Origin: Musa acuminata AAA Group | Taxonomy: Eukaryota > Streptophyta > Magnoliopsida > Zingiberales > Musaceae | Length of the DNA stretch: 64,000 bases | Direction: 5' to 3' | NCBI RefSeq assembly: GCF_036884655.1 | Contig: NC_088340.1 | Coordinates: forward strand, 33,565,001 to 33,629,000 | Shown: one piece after another, positions 42,991-57,100 of the stretch | Layout: the number at the start of each line of letters is the position of its first letter | How positions within the stretch are numbered: the stretch's first letter is position 1 | The notes under the pieces: generated by a model | Seen by the model: the letters and a program-made list of their open reading frames with translations, nothing else | The model's database searches: none | Told to the model about the DNA's origin: nothing | Program-made: the position numbers and the translations under genes

Positions 42991-45900
42991 CTAGTGTCCA
43001 AGTTCCACTTGATTTGTATGATGATATTTTTTTCTTTACGGGCTAGTAAGAAAAAAGAATCTTCTTTCTTCTTTACAACTTAATTGTTTTTGTTATAATA
43101 GCATTCATAAGAGTATTGATCATTTTTTTTTTGTAATAATCGCATTCAGCTTTGGAATAATTATACATTTCGCCTCTTATATCTCCTCTTTCTTATTTTT
43201 ATTTTCGATTTTGATCTTTTTTATTATTTCTTTCTCTTTCTCCTTAATCATATCCTCTATGATGACCATAGCCTTTTTCACATCCTTGGCCTTTTCCACA
43301 ACAACGATCACTTGAGCTTTCATTTTTTTCTTTCAAAGTAAGCTTTGAACATATTCCATAACATTTGATTTTTTTTATTGATTAAATATTCATATGCTTA
43401 GAAAGAATCTATTAACTCATTAATAGTCATTTGGTCTAAATTCTTTGAGTAACATAAACTTTTCATGTAGTGATTAAAGTACTTTTTTAATCATATAAAT
43501 ATTTTCAAGATTCTCATTATTTCTTCTTAGTTGATTAACAATAGTAAAAACTTATAAACTAATTACATATATGCTTTCTAGCTCTAGTGTCCAAGTTCCA
43601 TTTGATTTGTATGATGATATTTTCTTCTTTGCGGGCTAGTAAAAAAAAGAATCTTCTTTCTTCTTTTCAACTTAATTATTTTTTTTATAATAGCATTCAC
43701 AAGAGTAATGATCTTTTTTTTTTTTTGTAATAAGCGCATTCAACATTAGAATAATTATACCTATCGCCTCTTATATCTCATCTTTCTTATTTTTATTTTG
43801 GATTTTGATCTTTTTTATTATTTCTTCCTCTTTCTCCTTAATCATATCCTCTATGATGACCACAGCTTCTTTCAAATCCTCGGTCTTTTCCACAACTACG
43901 ATCACTTGAGCTTTCATTTTTTTCTTTCAAAGTAAGCTTTGAACTTATTCCATAGCATTTGATTTTTTTATTTATTAAATATTCATATACTTACAAAGAA
44001 TCTATTAACTGATTAATAATCATTTGATCTAAATTCTTTCAGTAACCAAAACTTTTCATTAGTGATTAAAGTGCATTTTTGATTATACATATATTTTCTA
44101 GATTCTCATTATTTCTTTTTCGTTGACTAATAATAGTAAAAATTTAAAAAAATAATCACACATATGCTTACTAGCTCTAGTGTCCAAGTTCCACATGATT
44201 TGTATGATGATATTTTCTTCTTTACGAGCCAGTAACAAAAAAAATCTTCTTTCTTCTTTTCAACTTAATTGTTTTTGTTATAATAGCATTCACAAAAGTA
44301 ATGATATTTTTTTTTTTGTAATAATCGCATTCAACTTTGGAATAATTATACCTTTCACCTCTTATATCTCCTCTTTCTTATTTTTATTTTGGATTTTGAT
44401 CTTTTTTATTATTTCTTCCTCTTTCTTCTTAATCATATCCTCTATGATGACCATAGCCTCTTTCACATCCTCGGCCTTTTCCACAACCACGATCACTTGA
44501 ACTTTCATTTTTTTTTTTCAAAGTAAGATTTGAACTTATTCCATAGCATTTGATTTTTTTATTGATTAAATATTTATATGCTTACAAAGAATATATTAAC
44601 TCAATAATAGTTATTTGATCTAAATTCTTTGAGTAACCTAAACTTTTTATTTATTGATTAAAGTGCTTTTTTTATCATACATATATTTTCTAGATTCTCA
44701 TTATTTCTTCTTAATTAAATAACAATAGTAAAAACATATAAAACAATCACACATATGCTTACTAGCTCTAGTGTCCAAGTTCCACTTGATTTGTATGATG
44801 ATATTTTCTTCTTTACGGGCTAGTAAGAAAAACGAAACTTCTTTCTTTTTTTCAACTTAATTGTTTTTGTTATAATAGCATTTACAAGAGTAATGATCAT
44901 TTTTTTTTTGTAATATTCGCATTCAACTTTGGAATAATTATACCTTTCGCCTCTTATATCTCCTCTTTCTTATTTTTATTTTGGATTTTGATCTTTTTTA
45001 TTATTTCTTCCTCTTTCTCCTTAATCATATCCTCTATGATGACTATATTCTCTTTCACATCGTCGGCCTTTTCCACAATCACGATCACTTGAGATTTTAT
45101 TTTTTTCTTTCAAAGTGAGCTTTGAACTTATTCCATAGCATTTGATTTTTTAATTGATTAAATATTTATATGCTTACAAAGAATATATTAACTCATTAAT
45201 AGTCATTTGATCTAAATTCTTTGAGTAACCTAAACTTTTCATTTAGGGATTAAAGTGCTTTTTTGATCATACATATATTTTCTAGATTCTCATTATTTCT
45301 TCTTAATTTATTAACAATAGTAAAAACTTATAAAATAATCACACAAATGCTTACTAGCTCTAGTGTCCAAGTTTCACTTGATTTGTATGATGATATTTTC
45401 TTCTTTATGGGCTAGTAATAAAAAAGAATCTTCTTTCTTTTTTTCAACTTAATTGTTTTTGTTATAAAAGCATTCAGAAGAGTAATGATCATTTTTTTTT
45501 AATAATCGCGTTAAACTTTGTAATAATTATACATTTCGCCTCTTATATCTCCTTTTTCTTATTTTTATTTTGGATTTTGATCTTTTTTATTATTTCTTCC
45601 TCTTTCTCCTTAATCATATCCTCTATGATGATCATAGCCTCTTTCAAATCCTCGGCCTTTTCCACAACCACGATCACTTGAACTTTCATTTTTTTCTTTA
45701 AAAGTGAGCTTTGAACTTATTCCATAGCATTTGATTTTTTTATTCATTAAATATTCATATGCTTACAAAGAATCAATTAACTCATTAATAGTCATTTGGT
45801 CTAAATTCTATAAGTAACCTAAATTTTTCATGTAGTGACTAAAGTACTTTTTTGAAAATACATATATTTTCTAGATTCTTATTATTAATACTAAGTTGAT

Positions 45901-48900
45901 TAACAATAGTAAAAACTTATAAAATAATCACACATATGCTTACTAACTCTAGTGTCCAAGTTCCACTTGATTTATATGATGATAATTTCTTCTTTACGGG
46001 CCAGTAAGAAAAAAGAAACTTTGTTTTACTTTTCAACTTAATTGTTTTTGTTATAATAGCATTCACAAGAGTAATGATAATTTTTTTTTTTGTAATAATC
46101 GCATTCAACTTTGGAATAATTATAACTTTCGCGTCTTATAACTCCTTTTTCTTATTTTTATTTTAGATTTTGATCTTTTTTATTATTTCTTCCTCTTTCT
46201 CCTTAATCATATCATCTAAGATGACCATAGCCTCTTTCACATCCTCGGTCTTTTCCACAACCATGATCACTTGAGCTTTCATTTTTTTCTTTCAAAGTGA
46301 GCTTTGAACTTATTCCATAGCATTTGATTTTTTATTGATTAAATATTTATATGCTTACAAAGAATATATTAACTCATTAATAGTCATTTGATCTAAATTC
46401 TTTGAGTAACCTAAACTTTCCATTTAGTGATTAAAGTGCTTTTTTTATCATACATATATTTTCTAGATTCTCATAATTTCTTCTTAATTCATTAACAATA
46501 GTAAAAACTTATAAAATAATCACACATATGCTTACTAGCTCTAGTGTCCAAGTTCCACTTGATTTGTATGATGATATTTTTTTCTTTATGGGGCAGTAAG
46601 AAAAAAGAACCTTTTTTTTTTCAACTTAATTGTTTTTGTTATAATAACATTCACAAGAGTAATAATATTTTTTTTTTTGTAATAATCGCATTCAACTTTG
46701 GAATAATTATACCTTTCGCCTCTTATATCTCCCCTTTCTTATTTTTTATTAGATTTTGATCTTTTTTATTATTTTTCCTCTTTCTCCTTAATCATATCTT
46801 CTTTGATTACAATAGCCTCTTTCACATCCTCGGCCTTTTCTATAACCACGATCACTTGAGCATTCATTTTTTTCTTTCAAAGTGAGCTTTGAACTTATTC
46901 CATAGCATTTGATTTTTTATAGATTAAATATTCATATGCTTACAAAAAATCTATTAACTCATTAATAGTCATTTGGTCTAAATTCTTTGAGTAACATAAA
47001 CTTTTCGTGTAGTGATTATAGTGCTTTTTTAATTATACATATATTTTCTAGATTCTCATAATTTCTTTTAGTTGATTAACAATTATAAAAACTTATAAAA
47101 TAATCACACATATGTTTACTATCTCTAGTGTCATAGTTCCGCTTGATTTGTATGATTATATTTTCTTCTTTAAGGGCTAGTAAGAAAAAAGAATCTTCTT
47201 TCTTTTTTTCAACTAAATTATTTTTGTTATAATAGCATTCAAAAGAGTAATTATCATTTTTTTTTTGTAATAATCGCATTCAACTTTGGAATAATTATAC
47301 CTTTCACCTCTTATATCTCCTCTTTTTTTTTTTTTTGGATTTTGATCTTTTTTATTATTTCTTCCTCTTTCTCCTTAATCATATCCTCTATGATGACCAT
47401 AGCCTCTTTCACATCCTCGGCCTTTTCCACAACCACGATCACTTGAGCTTTCATTTTTTTCTTTCAAAGTGAGCTTTGAACTTATTCCATAGAATTTGAT
47501 TTTTTTTATTTATTAAATATTCATATGCTTACAAAGAATCTATTAACTCATTAATAGTCATTTGGTCTAAATTCTTTGAGTAACCTAAACTTTTCATGTA
47601 GTGATTAAAGTACATTTTTGATCATACATATATTTTTTAGATTCTCATTATTTCTTCTAAGTTGATTAACAATTGTAAAACCTTATAAAATAATCACGCA
47701 TATGTGTACTAACTCTAGTGTCCAAGTTCCACTTGATTTGTATGATAATATTTTCTTTTTTATGGGCTAGAAAGAAAAAAAAAATCTTCTTTCTTCTTTT
47801 CAACTTAATTATTTTTGTTATAATAGTATTCACAAGAGTAATGATCATTTTTTTAAAAAAATAATCACATTCAACTTTGTAATAATTATACATTTCGCCT
47901 CTTATATCTACTCTTTCTCTTTTTTTTTTGGATTTTGATTTTTTTTATTATTTATTCCTCTTTCTCCTTAATCATATCCTCTATGATGACCATAGCCTCT
48001 TTCACATCCTTGGCTTTTTCCACAATCACGATCACTTGCGCTTTCAATTTTTTTTTTCAAAATGAGCTTTGAACTTATTCAATGGCAATTTTTTTTATTG
48101 ATTAAATATACATATGCTTCCTAATAATCTATTAACTCATTAATAGTCATTTGGTCTAAATTTTATGAGTAACCTAAACTTTTTATGTAGTGATTAAAGT
48201 GCTTTTTTGATTATACATATATTTTCTAGATTCTCATTATTTCTTCTTAGTTGATTAACAATAGTAAAAACTTATAAAATAATCACACATATGTTTACTA
48301 GCTCTAGTGTCCAAGTTCCACTTGATTTGTATGATGATATTTTCTTCTTTACGGGCTAGTAAGAAAAAAGAATCTTCTTTCTTCTTTTCAACTTAATTGT
48401 TTCTGTTATAATAGCATTCACAAGAGTAATGATCATTTTTTTTTTGTAATAATCGCATTCACTTTGGAATAATTATACCTTTCGCCTCATATATCTCCTC
48501 TTTCTTATTTTTATTTTTGATTTTGATCGTTTTTATTATTTCTTCCTCTTTATCCTTAATTATATCCTCTATGATGACCATAGCCTCTTTCACATCCTCG
48601 GCCTTTTCCACAACCACGATCATGAGCTTTCATTTTTTTCTTTCAAAGTGAGTTTTGAACTTATTCCATAGTATTTGATTTTTTTATTGATAAATATTCA
48701 TATGCTTACAAAGAATATATTAACTCATTAATAGTCATTTGGTCTAAATTCTTTGAGTAACCGAAACTTTTTATTTAGTGATTAAAGTGCTTTTATTATC
48801 AGACATATATTTTCTAGATTCTCATTATTTTTTCTTAGTTGATTAACAATAGTAAAAACTTATAAAATAATCACACATGCTTACTAGCTCTAGTGGCCAA

Positions 48901-51173
48901 GTTCTAATTGATTTGTATGATTATATTTTCTTCTTTACGGGCTAGTTAGAAAAAAGAATCTTCTTTCTTCTTTTCAACTTAATTGTTTTTGTTATAATAG
49001 CATTCATAAGAGTAATGATCATTTTTTTTTGTAATAATCGTATTAAACTTTGGAATAATTATACCTTTCGCCTCTTATATCTCCTCTTTCTTATTTTTAC
49101 TTTGGATTTTGATCTTTTTATTATTTCTTCCTCTTTCTCCTTAATCATATCCTCTATGATAATTATAGCCTCTTTCACATCCTCGGCCTTTTCCACAACC
49201 ACGATCACATGAGCTTTCATTTTTTTCTTTCAAAGTGAGCTTGAAACTTATTCCATAGCATTTGATTTTTTTATTGATTAAATATTCATATGCTTATAAA
49301 GAATCTTTTAACTCATTAATAGTAATTTGGTCTAAATTTTTTGAGTAACCTAAACTTTTCATGTAGTGATTAAAGTACTTTTATGATCATATATATATTT
49401 TCTAAATTCTTATTATTTCTTCTTAGTTGATTAACAATAGTAAAAACTTATATAATAATCACACATATGCTTACTAGCTATAGTGTCCAAATTCCACTAG
49501 ATTTGTATGATGATATTTTCTTCTTTACGGGCTAGTAAGAAAAAAGAATCTTATTTCGTCTTTTCAACTTAATTATTTTTGTTATAATAGCATTCGCAAG
49601 AGTAATGATCATTTTTTTTTTAATAATCACATTCAACTTTGGAATAATTATACCTTTCGCCTCTTATATCTCCTTTTTTTTTTTTTTTTTGAATTTTGAT
49701 ATTTTTTATTATTTCTTCCTCTTTCTCCTTAATCATATCCTCTATGATGACCAAAGCCTCTTTCACATCGTTGGCCATTTCTAAAACCACGATCACTTGA
49801 GCTTTAATTTTATTCTTTCAAAATGAGCTTTTAACTTATTCCATAACATTTGATTTTTTTATTGATTAAATATTCATATGCTTAAAGTGATTTTTTGATC
49901 ATACATATATTTTATAGATTCTCATTATTTCTTTTTAGTTGATTCACAATAGTAAAAACTTATAAAATAATCACACATATGCTTACTAGCTCTAGTGTCC
50001 AAGTTCCACTTGATTTGTGTAATGATATTTTCTTTTTTACGGGCTAGTAAGAAAAACAAATCTTCTTTCTTTTTTTCAACTTAATTGTTTTTGTAATAAT
50101 AGTATTTAGTAAAGTAATGATCATTTTTTTTTGTAATAATCACATTCAACTTTGGAATAATTATACCTTTCGCCTTTTATATCTCCTCTTTCTTATTTTT
50201 ATTTTGGATTTTAATCTTTTTTATTATTTCTTTCTCTTTCTCCTTAATCATATCCTCTATGATGACCATGGCCTCTTTCACATCCTCGGGTTTTTCCACA
50301 ACCACGATCACTTGAGCTTTTGTTTTTTTCTTTCAAAGTGTGCTTTCAACTTATTCCACATCATTTGATTTTTTTATTGATTAAATATTCATATGCTTAA
50401 AAAAAATCTATTAAAATCATTAATAGTCATTTGGTCTAAATTCTTTGAGTAACCTAAACTTTTCATTTAGTGATTAAAGTGCTTTTTTGATCATACATAT
50501 ATTTTATAGATTCTCATTATTTCTTCTTAATTAAATAACAATAATAAAAACATATAAAACAATCACACATATGCTTACTAGCTCTAGTATCCAAGTTCCA
50601 CTTGATTTGTATGATGATATTTTCTTCTTTACGGGCTAGTAAGAAAAACGAAACTTCTTTCTTTTTTTCAACTTAATTGTTTTTGTTATAATAGCATTCA
50701 TAAGAGTAATGATATATTTTTTTGTAATAATCGCATTCAAACTTGGAATAATTATACATTTCGCCTCTTATATCTCCTCTTTTTATTTTTATTTTGGATT
50801 TTGATATTTTTTTGTTATTTCTTTCTTTTTCTCCTTAATCATATCCTCTATGATAACTATAACCTCTTTCACATCCTCGGCCTTTTCCACAACCATGATC
50901 ACTTGAGCTTTCATTTTTTTCTTTCAAAGTGAGCTTTGAACTTATTCCACAGCATTTGATTTTTTTATTGATTAAATATTCATATGCTTACAAAGAATCT
51001 ATTAACTCATTAATAGTCATTTGGTTTAAATACTTTGAGTAAACTAAACTTTTCATGTAGTGATTAAAATGCTTTTTTTATCATACATATATTTTCTAGA
51101 TTCTCATTATTTCTTCTTAGTTGATTAACAATAGTAAAAACTTATAAAATAATCAAACGTATGCTTACTATCT
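42991..51173 (-). repeat. Satellite subfamily A (14 units)
   Basis: Diagnostic variants: tagctctagtgtcc, ctttacgggctagtaag, tcaaagtgagctttgaac, taaatattcatatgc. Unit length is mostly 584-593 bp. One unit (49480-49991) is 512 bp because of a ~78-bp deletion near 49882. Units are noticeably more divergent from one another than those of subfamily B. Confidence 0.85.
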
Positions 51174-54100
51174 CTAGTGTCCAGGTTCCACTTGATTTGT
51201 ATTATGATATTTTTTCTTTATTAGCTAGTAAGAAAAAAGAATCTTCTTTCTTTTTGTCAACTTAATTTTTTTTATTATAATAGCATTCACAAGAGTGATG
51301 ATCATTTTTTTTTTGTAATAATCACATTCAGTTTTGGAATAATTATACCTTTAACCTCTTATATCTACTCTTTCTTATTTTTATTTTCGATTTTGATCTT
51401 TTTATTATTTCTTCCTCTTTCTCCATAATCATATCCTCTATGATGACCATAGCCTCTTTCACATCCTCGGCCTTTTCCCCATCCACAATCACTTGAGCTA
51501 ACATTTTTTTCTTTCAAATTTAGCTTTTAACTTATTCCATAGCATTTGATTCTTTTATTGATTAAACACTAATATGCTTACAAAGAATCTATCAACTCAT
51601 TAATAGTCATTAGGTCTAAATTCTTTGAGTAACCTAAACTTTTCATGTAGTAATTAAAGTGCTTTTTTTATCATACATATATTTTCTAGATTCTCATTAT
51701 TTCTTCTAAATTGATTAACAATAGTAAAAACTTATAAAATAATCACACATATGCTTACTATCTCTAGTGTCCAAGTTCCACTTGATTTGTATGATGATAT
51801 TTTCTTCTTTATTAGCTAGTAAGAAAAAAGAATCTTATTTCTTTTTTTCAACTTAATTTTTTTTATTATAATAGCATTCACAAGAGTGATGATTATTATT
51901 TTTTTGTAATAATCGCATTCAGCTTTAGAATAATTATACCTTTCGCCTCTTATATCTCCTCTTTCTTATTTTTATTTTCGATTTTGATCTTTTTATTATT
52001 TCTTCCTCTTTCTCCTTAATCATATCCTCTTTGATGACCATAGCCTCTTTCACATCCTCGGCCTTTTCCACAACCACGATCACTTGAGCTATCATTTTTT
52101 TCTTTCAAATTTTGCTTTGAACTTATTCCATAGCATTTGATTCTTTTATTGATTAAACATTAATATGCTTACAAATTATCTATCAACACATTAATAGTCA
52201 TTTTGTCTAAATTCTTTAAGTAACCTAAACTTTTCATGTAGTAATTAAAGTGCTTTTTTGATCATATATATATTTTCTAGATTCTCATTATTTCTTCTTA
52301 GTTGATTAACAATAGTAAAAACTTATAAAATAATCACACATATGCTAACTATCTCTAGTGTCTAATTTTCACTTGATTTGTATGATGATATTTTCTTATT
52401 TATTAGCTAGTAAGAAAAAAGATTCTTCTTTCTTCTTTTCAACTTAATTTTTTTTATTATAATAGCATTCACAAGAGTGATGATCATTATTTTTTTGTAA
52501 TAATCGCATTCAGCTTTGGAATAATTATACCTTTCGCCTCTTATATCTCCTCTTTCTTATTTTTATTTTCGATTTTGATCTTTTTATTATTTCTTCCTCT
52601 TTCTCCTTAATCATATCCTCTTTGATGACCATAGCCTCTTTCACATCCTCGGCCTTTTCCACAACCACGATCACTTGAGCTATCATTTTTTTCTTTCAAA
52701 TTTAGCTTTGAACTTATTCCTTAGCATTTGATTATTTTATTGATTAAACATTAATATGCTTACAAAGAATCTATCAACTCATTAATAGTCATTTGGTCTA
52801 AATTCTTTTAGTAAGCTAAACTTTTCATGTAGTTATTAAAGTGCTTTTTTTATCATACATATATTTTCTAGATTCTCATTATTTCTTCTTAATTGATTAA
52901 CAATAGTAAAAACTTATAAAATAATCACACATATGCTAACTATCTCTAGTGTCCAAGTTCCACTTAATTTGTATGATGATATTTTCTTCTTTATTAGCTA
53001 GTAAGAAAAAAGAATCTTATTTCTTCTTTTCAACTTAATTTTTTTTATTATAATAGCATTCACAAGAGTGATGATTATTATTTTTTTGTAATAATCGCAT
53101 TTAGCTTTGGAATAATTATACCTTTCGCCTCTTATATCTCCTCTTTCTTATTTTTATTTATGATTTTGATCTTTTTATTATTTTTTCTTCTTTCTCCTAA
53201 ATCATATCCTCTATGATAATCATAGCCTCTTTCACATCCTCGGCCTTTTCCACAACCACGATCACTTGAGCTAACATTTTTTTCTTTCAAATTTAGCTTT
53301 AAACTTATTCCATAGCATTTCATTCTTTTATTGATTAAACATTAATATGCTTACAAAGAATCTATCAACTCATTAATAGTCATTTGGTCTAAATTCTTTG
53401 AGTAACCTAAACTTTTCATGTATTAATTAAAGTGCTTTTTTGATCATACATATATTTTCTAGATTCTCATTATTTCTTCTTAGTTGATTAACAATATTAA
53501 AAACTTATAAAATAATCACACATATGGTAACTATCTCTATTGTACAAGTTCCACTTGATTTGTATGATGATATTTTCTTCTTTATAAGCTAGTAAGAGAG
53601 AAGAATCTTTTTTCTTCTTTTCAACTTAATTTTTTTTATTATAATAGCATTCACAAGAGTGATGATTATTATTTTTTTGTAATAATCGCATTTAGCTTTA
53701 GAATAATTATACCTTTCGCTTCTTATATCTCCTCTTTCTTATTTTTATTTTCGATTTTGATCTTTTTATTATTTCTTCCGCTTTCTCCTTAATCATATCC
53801 TCTATGATGACCAGAGCCTCTTTCACATCCTCGGCCTTTTTCACAACCACGATCACTTGAACTATCATTTTTTTCTTTCAAATTTTGCTTTGAACTTATT
53901 CCATAGCATTTGATTCTTTTATTGATTAAACATTAATATGCATACAAAGAATCTATCAACTCATTAATAGTCATTTGGTCTAATTTCTTTAAGTAATCTA
54001 AACTTTTCATGTAATAATTAAAGTGCATTTTTTATCATACATATATTTTCTAGATTCTCATTATTTCTTCTTAGTTGATTAACAATAGTAAAAACTTATA

Positions 54101-57100
54101 AAATAATCACACATATGCTAACTATCTCTAGTGTCTAAGTTTCACTTGATTTGTTTGATGATATTTTCTTCTTTATTAGCTAGTAAGAAAAAAGAATCTT
54201 ATTTCTTCTTTTCAACTTAATTTTTTTTATTATAATAGCATTCACAAGAGTGATGATCATTATTTTTTTGTAATAATCGCATTCAACTTTGGAATAATTA
54301 TACCTTTCGCCTCTTATATCTCCTCATTCTTATTTTTATTTTCGATTTTGATCTTTTTATTTTTTCTTCCTCTTTCTCCTTAATTATATCCTCTTTGATG
54401 ACCATAGCCTCTTTCACATCCTCGGCCTTTTCCACAACCATGATCACTTGAGCTATCATTTTTTTCTTTCAAATTTAGCTTTGAACTTATTCTATAGCAT
54501 TAGATTCTTTTATTTATTAAACATTAATATGCTTACAAAGAATAGTCATTTGATCTAAATTCTTTGAGTAACCTAAACTTTTCATGTAGTAATTAAAGTG
54601 CTTTTTTGATCATACATATATTTTCTAAATTCTCATTATTTCTTCTTAGTTGATTAACAATAGTAAAAACTTATAAAATAATCACACATATGCTAACTAT
54701 CTCTAGTGTCCAAGTTCCACTTGATTTGTATGATAATATTTTCTTCTTTATTAGCTAGTATGAAAAAAGAATCTTATTTCTTCTTTTCAACTTAATTTTT
54801 TTTATTATAATAGCATTCACAAGAGTGATGATTATTATTTTTTTGTAATAATCGCATTTAGATTTGGAATAATTATACCTTTCGCCTCTTGTATCTCCTC
54901 TTTCTTATTTTTATTTACGATTTTGATCTTTTTATTATTTCTTACTCTTTCTCCTTAATCATATCCTCTATGATAACCATAGCCTCTTTCACATCCTCGG
55001 CCTTTTCCACAACCATGATCACTTGAGCTATCATTTTTTTCTTTCAAATTTTGCTTTGAACTTATTCCATAGCATTTGATTCTTTTATTGATTAAACATT
55101 AATATGCTTACAAAGAATCTATCAACTCATTAATAGTCATTTGGTTTAAATTCTTTAAGTAACCTAATCTTTTCATGTAGTAATTAAAGTGCTTTTTTGA
55201 TTATACATATATTTTCTAGATTCTCATTATTTCTTCTTAGTTGATTAACAAAAGTAAAAACTTATAAAATAATCACACATATGCTAACTATCTCTAGTGT
55301 CCAAGTTCCACTTGATTTGTATGATTATATTTTATTCTTTTTTAGCTAGTAAGAAAAAAGAATCTTATTTCTTCTTTTCAACTTAATTTTTTTTATTATA
55401 ATAGCATTCACAAGAGTGATGATCATTATTTTTTTGTAATAATCGCATTCAGCTTTTGAATAATTATACCTTTCGCCTCTTATATCTCCTCTTTCTTATT
55501 TTTATTTTCGATTTTGATCTTTTTATTATTTCTTCCTCTTTCTCCTTAATCAGATCCTCTTTGATGACCAGAGCCTCTTTCATATCCTCGGCCTTTTCTA
55601 CAACCACGATCACTTGAGCTATCATTTTTTTCTTTCAAATTTAGCTTTGAACTTATTTCATAGCATTTGATTCTTTTATTGATTAAACATTAATATGCTT
55701 ACAAAGAATCTATCCACTCATTAATAGTCATTTGGTCAAAATTCTTTGAGTAACCTAAACTTTTAATGTATTAATTAATTACTTTTTTGATCATACATAT
55801 ATTTTCTAGATTCTCATTATTTCTTCTTAGTTGATTAACAATAGTAAAAACTTATAAAATAATCACACATATGCTGACTATCTCTAGTGTCCAAGTTCCA
55901 CTTGATTTGTATGATGATCTTTTCTTTTTTCTTAGCTAGTAAGAAAAAAGAATCTTCTTTCTTCTTTTCAACTTAATTTTTTTTATTTTATTAGCATTCA
56001 CAAGAGTGATGATCATTATTTTTTTATAATAATCGCATTCAGCTTTGGAATAATTATACATTTCGCCTCTTATATCTCCTCTTTCTTATTTTTATTTTCA
56101 ATTTTGATCTTTTTATTATTTCTTCCTTTTTCTCCTTATTCATATCCTCTATGATAATTATAGCCTCTTTCATATCCTCGGCCTTTTCCACAACCACGAT
56201 CACTTGAGCTATCATTTTTTTCTTTCAAATTTAGCTTTTAACTTATTCCATAGCATTTGATTCTTTTATTGATTAAACACTAATATGCTTACAAAGAATC
56301 TATCAACTCATTAATAGTCATTAGGTCTAAATTCTTTGAGTAACCTAAACTTTTCATGTAGTAATTAAAGTGCTTTTTTTATCATACATATATTTTCTAG
56401 ATTCTCATTATTTCTTCTTAGTTGATTAACAATAGTAAAAACTTATAAAATAATCACACATATGCTTACTATCTCTAGTGTCCAAGTTCCATTTGATTTG
56501 TATGATGATATTTTCTTCTTTATTAGCTAGTAAGAAAAAAGAATCTTATTTCTTCTTTTCAACTTAATTTTTTTTATTATAATAGCATTCACAAGAGTGA
56601 TAATCATTATTTTTTTATAATAATCGCATTCAGCTTTGGAGTAATTATACATTTCGCCTCTTATATCTCCTCTTTTTTATTTTTATTTTTGATTTTGATC
56701 TTTTTATTATTTCTTCCTCTTTCTCCTTAATCATATCCTCTATGATGACCATAGCCTCTTTCACATCCTCGGCCTTTTTCACAATCACGATCACTTGAAC
56801 TATCATTTTTTTCTTTCAAATTTTGCTTTGAACTTATTCCATAGCATTTGATTCTTTTATTGATTAAACATTAATATGCATACAAAGAATCCATCAACTC
56901 ATTAATAGTCATTTGGTCTAAATTCTTTAAGTAACCTAAACTTTTCATGGAATAATTAAAGTACATTTTTGATCATACATATATTTTCTAGATTCTCATT
57001 ATTTCTTCTTAGTTGATTAACAATAGTAAAAACTTATAAAATAATCACACATATGCTAACTATCTCTAGTGTCTAAGTTTCACTTGATTTGTTTGATGAT

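Noticed and set aside
44180..44500. Ser/Phe/Ile-rich plus-strand frames in the satellite (also 49015, 50117, 59494, 61863)
   Set aside because: They are antisense to the copia-derived content and occur only where a unit happens to lack stops.
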